Shown one piece after another: positions 1 to 4,776 of a stretch of 11,404 nt of DNA. The notes below the pieces were generated by a model. The model was not told the DNA's origin. It saw only the letters and a list, made by a program, of their open reading frames with translations, and did no database searches. Position 1 is the stretch's first letter. Each line of letters begins with the position of its first letter. The position numbers and the translations under genes were made by a program. The stretch is from Halomonas sp. (GTDB lineage: Bacteria > Pseudomonadota > Gammaproteobacteria > Pseudomonadales > Halomonadaceae), in the NCBI GenBank assembly GCA_007129225.1, contig SKVX01000336.1, forward strand, positions 1 to 11,404, written 5' to 3'.

Positions 1-268
1 AGATGCTGAACAGCCACAGCGGGTTGGCAAAGAACTGATCCATGCCGTAGAAGAGCACGTAACCCAGGCGCCCACCGGCAACGACGCCGATGGCCGCATA
101 GAAGAGCAGGTCGCCGATGTCGTCGTGGCTCAGCCCCAGGCGGTGGGCGCGGTAGCGCCCCAGCACCCAGGCGGCAACGAAGCCGACGACGTACATCAAG
201 CCGTACCAGTGAATCTGAAGCGGACCGATGGCAATGGCCACCGGATCGATCTGGGGATAGTCCATCAT
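1..268 (-). CDS. lgt: Prolipoprotein diacylglyceryl transferase Lgt, N-terminal part (cut by window edge)
   Basis: The leftward frame from the ATG at 268 is open to the window edge and gives 89 residues starting MMDYPQIDPVAIAIGPLQIH, followed by WYGLMY, two membrane segments, and GGRLGYVLFY. This matches the conserved N-terminus of Lgt: the proline/aspartate-rich start, the HWYG motif at about residues 20-23 and the GRxGYVLFY motif at the end of the second helix. Lgt is the inner-membrane enzyme that moves diacylglyceryl from phosphatidylglycerol onto the lipobox cysteine of prelipoproteins, the first step of lipoprotein maturation. The ATG at 265 is an equally possible start; the ribosome binding site is weak. 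It follows the lipoprotein gene at 309-1175 by 40 bases in the same direction, so readthrough is possible, but Lgt is a core gene. It probably marks the chromosomal border of the copper locus. The rest of the gene lies outside. Confidence 0.93.
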   Translation of the reverse strand, partial: MMDYPQIDPVAIAIGPLQIHWYGLMYVVGFVAAWVLGRYRAHRLGLSHDDIGDLLFYAAIGVVAGGRLGYVLFYGMDQFFANPLWLFSI

Positions 269-308
269 GAGTCATCCATGTCGGTTGCAGTGCAGGAGGG
301 AGCGGAGG

Positions 309-1175
309 TCACAGGCTTGACCATTCCCTGCCGCCGTCTTCGCTGAGTAGCAGCACGCCCTGGTTGTCGGCTGCCACGAGGCGCTGCGGGTCCGAGGAAT
401 CCACCGCCAGGTGGGTGAAATAGCGCTCGCCCCAGTCGCCGCTTAACTGCTCCCACTCCCGGGTCGCCTCATCGGCCTTGATCAGCCCCACTCCCAGCAT
501 GAAGGCATACAGTTCGCCACCGCTCGCCACCACGACACTGGCCGGGTTGCGCTGAGGATGCACCTGCCGCCAGCGCTGCCCGCCATTGGGGCTCATCAAT
601 AGCCCCGTCTGGGTCGCGGCATAGAGGTGATCCGGGTCGCGACTGGAGGCCGCCAGATCGATCAGCCCCTCCGGCACAGCGGCCTGAACCTGCCATTCAT
701 GTCCCCCGTCACGGCTTACCTGCAGCCGGCCGGCATAGGCGCCATAGAGTACGTCGGGGTCGGCCTCGCTGACCGTCATCTGATGGAAGTCGACCGGCCC
801 ATCGACACCAGCGGAACGCTGCTCCCAGGTACTGCCGCCATCGGTGGAAACCATGACGCCGAGGTTGCCACCGCGCGCCGGGTGGCCGCTGGCGAAGAGC
901 GTGTCGGCCTCCTGCGGGTGGGGCGAGAAGCCCATGAAGTCGTGGGTCTCGCTGGAGATCTGTCGTGCCCTGCCATCGGTACCGATGACATGGAAGCCGT
1001 GGTGAGTCGCCAGTTGGATTCGCTCACTGTCTGCGCGGTCGAAGGCCACGCCGTGAATATGGGTCTTCTGGCGCAACTCCTCGAGACTCACGCCTTCGGG
1101 CTCACCGGAGCAGCCGGCGAGCGGCAGTGCCACTAGCAGCAGGGAAAGAAACAATCGATATCGTGTCATGTGCAT
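309..1175 (-). CDS. Lipoprotein with Asp-box (BNR) repeats, probable beta-propeller
   Basis: The 288-residue product begins with a lipoprotein signal: a basic start, a hydrophobic stretch and the lipobox LAGC with Cys22, so it should be lipid-anchored after processing by Lgt and LspA. The mature part holds four Asp-box motifs of the type S-x-D/N-G-G-x-x-W: STDGGSTW, SRDGGHEW, SPNGGQRW and SEDGGREW, the last near the C-terminus. Such repeats mark six- or seven-bladed beta-propellers (sortilin/sialidase-like); members of this group are often auto-annotated as glycosyl hydrolases, but I see no reason to assign that activity. HGVAF and HGFHVIG early in the protein and FHQMTV around residue 130 supply histidines that could bind metal, which is speculation. 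It lies 59 bases downstream of the multicopper oxidase in the same direction, separated by a strong hairpin, which suggests a linked role in copper handling. The ATG at 1169 (third codon) is an alternative start. Confidence 0.8.
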   Translation of the reverse strand: MHMTRYRLFLSLLLVALPLAGCSGEPEGVSLEELRQKTHIHGVAFDRADSERIQLATHHGFHVIGTDGRARQISSETHDFMGFSPHPQEADTLFASGHPARGGNLGVMVSTDGGSTWEQRSAGVDGPVDFHQMTVSEADPDVLYGAYAGRLQVSRDGGHEWQVQAAVPEGLIDLAASSRDPDHLYAATQTGLLMSPNGGQRWRQVHPQRNPASVVVASGGELYAFMLGVGLIKADEATREWEQLSGDWGERYFTHLAVDSSDPQRLVAADNQGVLLLSEDGGREWSSL

Positions 1176-1189
1176 TGACTCGTTGCTCG

Positions 1190-1218
1190 CCGGCGGCCTG
1201 CGGGAAGCAGGCCGCCGG
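1190..1218 (-). terminator. Strong 12-bp hairpin between oxidase and lipoprotein genes
   Basis: CCGGCGGCCTGC (1190-1201) and GCAGGCCGCCGG (1207-1218) form a perfect 12-bp GC-rich stem with a five-base loop. It sits between the oxidase stop codon (1235) and the lipoprotein start (1175). There is no T-tract on either side in the leftward direction, so it is not a canonical intrinsic terminator. It may be a partial terminator or an mRNA processing and stability element that lowers expression of the downstream genes relative to the oxidase. Confidence 0.5.
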
Positions 1219-1234
1219 GAATTAAGGTGGTAAA

Positions 1235-2896
1235 TCAGCGAATCCGAACCGTGGCCATCATGCCCAGCTCTTCATGCTCGATGATATGGCAGTGGAACAG
1301 CCAGTCGCCGGGCTCCTGAAAGACCATGCGCAGGCGCAATCGCTGATAGGGGGCCAGGTTGACGGTATCCTTCCAGGCCATCCAGGGCGAATCCTGCCAC
1401 TCCCCGTCAGCTTGACGACTGGCGATCACCTGGAAATGGGTGCCGTGCACATGGAAGGGGTGGTCCATATGCGAGTTGTTGAAGACCTCCCACTCCTCGA
1501 CCTCGCCGGCCCGGCCTTCGAACAGCACCTCGTCCATGGCAAAGCTGCGACCGTTGATCAGGAAGTCCACCGGGGGAGGGGCATCGCCGGCCATGTCCTC
1601 ATGTCCAGCACCGCCGTGGTCGCCATGACCTTGCTGAGCACCATGGTTACCATGACCTTGCTGAGCACCGTGGTCACCATGACCTTGCTGAGCACCGTGG
1701 TTACCATGGTCGCCGTGGTCGCCGTGGTCCATCGCGCCGCCATTATCCCCATGGTCCATGCCCGGCATCACTTCGGTCAGCTCGACCTGTCGGCGCACCG
1801 CGGGCTCTCCCAGCCGGTCGATCCGGGTCAGGCTATCGGGCAGTGTCACCGCCGGTTTCACGTCAGCGTTTCCAGTGCGGATAACCAGCAGGGGCGACAC
1901 CTCGCTCAGGTGGGCGGGTTCGGGTCCCATCCAGCCGCGATCATAGGGGTGGCTGGCAAGCTGGAAGCCGCCACCGGGCCGCTCACTGATACGCACCAGC
2001 AGGTCGGCCCGCTCCCCGGGGGTCAGCAGCAGCTCATCCAGCGGCTGGGGTTGTTCGATCAAGCCGCCATCGGTTCCGATCAGGGTGAGCTCGTGCTCCT
2101 CCAGGCGCAGGCGCAGGTAGCGACCGGCACAGGCATTGATCAGTCTCAAACGCAGCGTGGTGCCGGGCGCCACGTCCAGATACGGTTGGCGCTGACCGTT
2201 GACCAGCAGCAGCTCTCCCTCCCGCCCGTTCATCCAGTCGGCTGCCGTATGTGGCGCCACCCGTCCATCGCCCGTGAGTCGCAGGTCGCTGACCAGCAGC
2301 AGGTGCTCTTCGACCTCCGGGGGGACAACGTCGTGGGCCGGACGCACCAACAGTGCTCCCGCCAAACCGTGGGCGACCTGCCTGGCCGTACCTAGGTGCG
2401 GGTGAGGATGAAACCAGTGCAGGCCGGCACTGCCTTCAGCGAAGCGGTGCCGGTATTGGTGGGATTCCCCTGGCGCTACGGCATCCCAGGGCGTGCCATC
2501 ATGTTGATGCTGTATACGCACGCCGTGCCAGTGCACGGTCGTGTCCTCCTCCAGTTCATTGATCAGTGTGATGTCTAGCTCATCCCCTTCGCGGACCTCA
2601 ATCAGGGGGGCCACCTTGTGGTTGTACAGCCACAGCAGGGCCTGCCGGTCATCATCCAGCGCGACCTCGCTGGGCGCCGCAGTCAGGGCACTGCGGAACA
2701 TACTGGAACGATCACTCAGATTGGTGATCCGGGGCAGTGGCTGAAGCGGCTGCCCGTCGGGCAGGGCCGAGGGGGAGAGCAGTGAAGTCTGGCCGTGGCC
2801 GCCATGGCGACCCGCCATGGCATAGGTGAGCAGGCCTGAAGTGGAAAGAGCCAGCCCGCCCAGTGTGGAATAAAGCAGAAAGTTACGACGCTTCAT
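1235..2896 (-). CDS. Tat-exported multicopper oxidase (CueO/CopA-like) with His-rich repeat insert
   Basis: This 553-residue protein has all four copper-binding blocks of multicopper oxidases: HWH at residues 122-124, HPHPH at 163-167, HPFHVHG from 479, and HCHIIEHEELGM from 535, giving the type 1 ligands His, Cys536 and His with Met546 as likely axial ligand. The N-terminus has a twin-arginine-like RRNFL and a hydrophobic segment ending AMA near residue 28, fitting export of the folded enzyme by Tat. The WFHPHPH and GLAGALLV context is close to CueO. Between domains 2 and 3 (about residues 376-435) is an insert rich in His, Gly and Asp with Met, containing 9-residue repeats; CueO has a Met-rich insert in a comparable place that binds Cu(I). 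Expected role: periplasmic oxidation of Cu(I) to Cu(II). It is the second gene of the leftward unit, 74 bases after the small exported protein at 2971-3303, with a GAGG ribosome binding site 11 bases before the ATG. I leave the symbol open because cueO, copA and pcoA are all used for this group. Confidence 0.95.
   Translation of the reverse strand: MKRRNFLLYSTLGGLALSTSGLLTYAMAGRHGGHGQTSLLSPSALPDGQPLQPLPRITNLSDRSSMFRSALTAAPSEVALDDDRQALLWLYNHKVAPLIEVREGDELDITLINELEEDTTVHWHGVRIQHQHDGTPWDAVAPGESHQYRHRFAEGSAGLHWFHPHPHLGTARQVAHGLAGALLVRPAHDVVPPEVEEHLLLVSDLRLTGDGRVAPHTAADWMNGREGELLLVNGQRQPYLDVAPGTTLRLRLINACAGRYLRLRLEEHELTLIGTDGGLIEQPQPLDELLLTPGERADLLVRISERPGGGFQLASHPYDRGWMGPEPAHLSEVSPLLVIRTGNADVKPAVTLPDSLTRIDRLGEPAVRRQVELTEVMPGMDHGDNGGAMDHGDHGDHGNHGAQQGHGDHGAQQGHGNHGAQQGHGDHGGAGHEDMAGDAPPPVDFLINGRSFAMDEVLFEGRAGEVEEWEVFNNSHMDHPFHVHGTHFQVIASRQADGEWQDSPWMAWKDTVNLAPYQRLRLRMVFQEPGDWLFHCHIIEHEELGMMATVRIR
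1622..1702 (-). repeat. Three tandem 27-bp repeats encoding a His-rich 9-residue unit
   Basis: Units lie at 1622-1648, 1649-1675 and 1676-1702 and differ at only two or three positions; partial copies flank both ends. They encode G-H-G-(D/N)-H-G-A-Q-Q repeats inside the oxidase (about residues 399-425). The near identity of the copies points to slippage-driven expansion, so copy number probably varies between strains without breaking the reading frame. Confidence 0.9.
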
Positions 2897-2917
2897 GGAA
2901 TCGGTTTCCTCGTTATA

Positions 2918-2973
2918 TGAACAGCCATTACCACCCGCTTCGAGCGGGAGGTGACATCAGGAAAGGCTGTTCA
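2918..2973 (-). promoter_or_regulatory. Nested inverted repeat spanning the small-ORF stop and the oxidase leader
   Basis: TGAACAGCC (2918-2926) and GGCTGTTCA (2965-2973) are perfect 9-bp complementary arms. The right arm contains the complete stop codon of the small gene at 2971-3303. Inside lies a second hairpin, CCCGCT (2934-2939) and AGCGGG (2943-2948) with a three-base loop, extended by ACC/GGT across one mismatch (2930-2952). The oxidase ribosome binding site follows seven bases beyond the outer arm. A ribosome ending or pausing on the small ORF would cover one outer arm, so the fold could couple translation of the small ORF to oxidase expression. The structure is seen directly; the regulatory role is inferred. 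Confidence 0.6.
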
Positions 2974-3303
2974 AACGCGAGGAGGGCGATCGAGTCGGTC
3001 GCTGGGTGACCAGGGCCACGATTGGACTGGCATCAGGCGCGGTGGCGCTGATGCAGTGGACATGCCGGAAGCTTGAGGCACCAGGGGGGCACAGAGGCCG
3101 GACGAGGAACAGCCCAACGATTGACGCTCATGATCATCCGTTACCGCTTCGGTGCCATAGCTAACCGGGGCCGACTCCAGTGCAGTCACGCTGAGACAGG
3201 CATCTCCATGTCCATGATGGGAAGCACCCGCCATGGCGCCCATGGGCATCACCAGGGTGATAGCCAGCAGGAAGAGCAGCCAGGTTGCGATGGAGCGGGT
3301 CAT
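2971..3303 (-). CDS. Small exported Cys/His protein, possible copper-responsive leader ORF of the oxidase unit
   Basis: I read this as 110 residues from the ATG at 3303, where a signal peptide begins directly (MTRSIATW, a long hydrophobic core, cleavage near AMA at residue 25). The frame stays open to 3408, but the longer start would bury the signal peptide behind 35 residues. After the signal comes a HHGHGD cluster, then cysteines at 36, 65 and 71 (a C-x5-C pair). The last eight residues are RLDRPPRV, basic and proline-rich. I know no named family for certain. The layout (exported, Cys-containing, Arg/Pro end, first gene of a copper unit) resembles CopL and DUF2946/CruR leader proteins. It may bind copper itself, act as a regulatory upstream ORF for the oxidase 74 bases downstream, or both. 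Its stop codon lies in the arm of an inverted repeat. The ribosome binding site is poor. Confidence 0.65.
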   Translation of the reverse strand: MTRSIATWLLFLLAITLVMPMGAMAGASHHGHGDACLSVTALESAPVSYGTEAVTDDHERQSLGCSSSGLCAPLVPQASGMSTASAPPRLMPVQSWPWSPSDRLDRPPRV

Positions 3304-3480
3304 TAGCGTCGCTTTTTTGCCGTTGGGATTAGCCAATGGGAAGTATTTCACGCAGCCGAGGTGGACGGCAACCCATGGGCGGCACTCAGGTTTTCTAGGA
3401 TAGCACATTGACCTGCATCAATTGCGCAATCGGTTTCTTGCTCTATGGTGTTAGTACGATACACCACGGGAGTCTCTCTC
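3304..3480. promoter_or_regulatory. Divergent control region between the two copper units
   Basis: These 177 bases separate the divergent small genes and should hold both promoters. The rightward promoter is described separately. Also seen are a perfect 10-bp palindrome ATTGCGCAAT (3421-3430), which overlaps the end of the rightward box, and an 8-bp palindrome CCCATGGG (3372-3379). No convincing leftward promoter was found: TATCCT (3402-3397 on the minus strand) is the best -10 candidate but lacks a well-spaced -35. I searched by eye for a CueR-type dyad (ACCTTCC with GGAAGG) and a CopR/PcoR box (CATTACA with TGTAATG) and saw neither. Confidence 0.6.
3408..3449 (+). promoter_or_regulatory. 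Candidate FNR/ANR-like class II promoter of the rightward copper unit
   Basis: TTGACCTGCATCAAT (3408-3422) matches the FNR/ANR consensus TTGAT-N4-ATCAA at nine of ten positions. A -10 element TATGGT lies at 3444-3449. If transcription starts near 3456, the box is centred at -41.5, the classical class II activator position. The start would be 25 bases before the ATG at 3481. The same box and spacing recur at 7582-7623. A weaker factor-independent reading is TTGCGC (3422-3427) with a 16-base spacer to the same -10. Confidence 0.5.
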
Positions 3481-3900
3481 ATGACTCGGCACCACGCGAA
3501 CAGCCCATGCCAGACCTTGCCCTTCGCGGCATGGCAGCGCCATGGGCTGTTCGCACTGCTGTGCCTGGTGCTGTTGTTCGCCAACGGCGCAGTGGCGCAT
3601 GCCGCCACCCCTTCCGATAGTCACCATGGCACTTCCGGCCATCTCCACGGCACGGCACCGACTGCCACCATCATGGGTGATGCCCGGGGACCATTCTGCC
3701 ATGCAGGCCATGCCCTTCACGTGGCACCCCATACGCTACTGCGCACCGAACGCCAGGAGATCGAACATGGCGTGGCGCTGTGCAGCACGACTCAACTGGC
3801 TCCGCCTCCCGCTGTCATTGCCGTTTCGGGCACGCCACATGGCCGGCCTGATGCCAACACCCCGCCTATCTACCTGTTGACCCAACGCCTTCGGCCCTGA
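3481..3900 (+). CDS. Small exported His/Cys protein, first gene of the copA unit
   Basis: I chose the ATG at 3481, preceded by GGGAG eight bases upstream (3468-3472); an in-frame ATG at 3445 lacks such a site. The product has 139 residues: a signal sequence from about residue 20 to VAHA near 41, then a His-rich stretch (SHHGTSGHLHG), cysteines at 73 (FCHAGHALH) and 101, a proline-rich part, and the C-terminus PPIYLLTQRLRP. I cannot assign a family confidently. Histidines next to a cysteine suggest metal binding in the periplasm. It shares the MTR start, signal peptide, Cys/His middle and Arg/Pro tail with the small proteins at 2971-3303 and 7650-7973, each first in a copper unit. So it may be a CopL-like copper-binding protein or a translated leader regulating the Met-rich protein gene that begins 119 bases after its stop. 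Confidence 0.65.
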   Translation: MTRHHANSPCQTLPFAAWQRHGLFALLCLVLLFANGAVAHAATPSDSHHGTSGHLHGTAPTATIMGDARGPFCHAGHALHVAPHTLLRTERQEIEHGVALCSTTQLAPPPAVIAVSGTPHGRPDANTPPIYLLTQRLRP

Positions 3901-4010
3901 GCGCTTACGCTCGAGGGTACGCACCTCGTCTCCTTTCCCATTGATTCCGGTGACGTCTATTGGACAGTCGCCCCTTGAAGTAATCACCACAGGGCGATCA
4001 AGCCCTCAGG
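3896..4010 (+). promoter_or_regulatory. Leader with possible stop-codon to ribosome-binding-site pairing
   Basis: CCTGAG (3896-3901), which holds the TGA stop of the preceding small gene, is complementary to CTCAGG (4005-4010), which overlaps the AGGAG ribosome binding site of the next gene. Between them are GAGCG/CGCTC (3899-3903 and 3908-3912), CGAGG/CCTCG (3912-3916 and 3924-3928) and TCGCCC/GGGCGA (3968-3973 and 3992-3997). All stems are short (five or six bases), so this is weaker than the equivalent regions at 2918-2973 and 7971-8020, but the layout is similar. Confidence 0.35.
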
Positions 4011-4019
4011 AGAACTACC

Positions 4020-4697
4020 ATGACACTTCGCAAGCACACCATTGCCATGGGCCTCGCCCTGGCTGTCGGTATTTCCGCGCCCGGCTTCGCCCTCGGCCAA
4101 GGCATGGGCCAGGGTATGGATCAAGGCCCCATGATGGGCGGCGGCCAGGGCGGTATGGGCCCAGGCATGATGATGGGCGGCGGCCAGGGCGGCATGGGCC
4201 CGGGCATGATGATGGGCGGCGGCCAGGGCGGCATGGGCCCGGGCATGATGATGGGCGGCGGCCAGGGCGGCATGGGCCCGGGCATGATGATGGGCGGCGG
4301 CCAGGGCGGTATGGGCCCAGGCATGATGATGGGCGGCGGCATGATGCCATGCCCCATGATGGGCGGTGGCAAGGGCATGATGAGCATGCTCGATGCCGAT
4401 CAGCGCAGCGAAATGCGTGAGCTGACGCAGGAGCACCGCCCCGCCCAGTTCGAGCGCATGGGTCGAATGATGAACCTTCGCGATGACCTGATGGCAGAAA
4501 TGCACGGGGAGCGCCCCGATCCCGCTGAAGTCCAGGCTCTACATGGGCGGATGGCGGAACTTCACGGCGAGATGATGGCGGAGATGGTGCGTATGCGTAA
4601 CGCCATGCACGATCTCATGACCGATGAGCAGCGGGAACAACTCCGCCAGGAGGCGCCCGCCGACGTAGATCCCGATGACCACGACGCCCATCACTGA
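4020..4697 (+). CDS. Periplasmic Met-rich repeat protein with Spy/CpxP-like helical domain
   Basis: The 225-residue product has a signal peptide (MTLRKHTIAM, hydrophobic core, cleavage near residue 26), then about 80 residues of Met/Gly-rich sequence made of 13-residue repeats with a MMMGGG core (residues 37-106) and a PCPMM segment. The C-terminal half is charged and alpha-helical, from LDADQ (124-128) to LMTDEQREQL (199-208). These resemble the paired LTxxQ motifs of the Spy/CpxP/ZraP family of periplasmic stress and metal proteins. It ends DDHDAHH. Clustered methionines are the usual Cu(I) ligands of oxidising compartments (CusF, CopC, CueO inserts), so a copper-buffering or chaperone role is likely. 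It has a good AGGAG site seven bases before the ATG and lies 79 bases upstream of the Cu(I) ATPase gene. A Met-rich array fused to a Spy-like domain is unusual in my experience, but I could not search for relatives. Confidence 0.8.
   Translation: MTLRKHTIAMGLALAVGISAPGFALGQGMGQGMDQGPMMGGGQGGMGPGMMMGGGQGGMGPGMMMGGGQGGMGPGMMMGGGQGGMGPGMMMGGGQGGMGPGMMMGGGMMPCPMMGGGKGMMSMLDADQRSEMRELTQEHRPAQFERMGRMMNLRDDLMAEMHGERPDPAEVQALHGRMAELHGEMMAEMVRMRNAMHDLMTDEQREQLRQEAPADVDPDDHDAHH
4128..4337 (+). repeat. Five tandem 39-bp repeats encoding a Met/Gly-rich 13-residue unit
   Basis: Units start at 4128, 4167, 4206, 4245 and 4284, with a partial sixth at 4323-4337. Units two to four are identical. Units one and five share the same two silent changes (GGT for GGC, CCA for CCG); unit one also starts CCC instead of ATG. 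Each adds three or four methionines. The identity suggests recent expansion by unequal crossover or slippage, and copy number is a likely strain polymorphism. Such repeats are also prone to assembly collapse in short-read data. Confidence 0.93.
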
Positions 4698-4719
4698 TCG
4701 ACGGTGCCACTGAGCAGGC

Positions 4720-4751
4720 AAAAAAGCGGGCGGCCGACCTGGTCGCCCGCT
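4720..4751 (-). terminator. Hairpin before copA with terminator signature on the opposite strand
   Basis: AGCGGGCG (4725-4732) and CGCCCGCT (4744-4751) form a perfect 8-bp GC-rich stem. A run of six A lies on its left (4720-4725) and there is no T-run on its right. For leftward transcription this is a textbook intrinsic terminator (stem followed by T6), yet both flanking genes read rightward. For the rightward transcript it is a hairpin 25 bases before the copA start codon, possibly stabilising or attenuating. Confidence 0.5.
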
Positions 4752-4776
4752 CGGCTCCGCCAGCAGGAGATACGCG

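Noticed and set aside
309..1175. Glycosyl hydrolase assignment for the Asp-box lipoprotein
   Set aside because: Asp-boxes are structural propeller motifs and no catalytic residues of a glycosidase could be identified.
1274..2395. Long rightward open frame of 373 codons opposite the oxidase
   Set aside because: It is an antisense shadow of a high-GC gene: the oxidase frame on the other strand carries all family motifs, and the antisense product has no recognisable domain.
3304..3408. Longer 145-codon version of the leader ORF of the oxidase unit
   Set aside because: The extra 35 residues precede a complete signal peptide and show no ribosome binding site; the ATG at 3303 is more plausible.
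3304..3480. CueR-type or CopR/PcoR-type operator
   Set aside because: By eye neither dyad is present at acceptable match; the FNR-like box fits better. A matrix scan would be decisive.
4128..4337. Direct repeats considered as a CRISPR array
   Set aside because: The repeats are contiguous without spacers, are in frame and encode a regular peptide within a gene.
3984..4505. Leftward Ala/His-rich repeat protein opposite the Met-rich gene
   Set aside because: Produced by translating the 39-bp repeats on the wrong strand; no signal peptide, no ribosome binding site, no family features.
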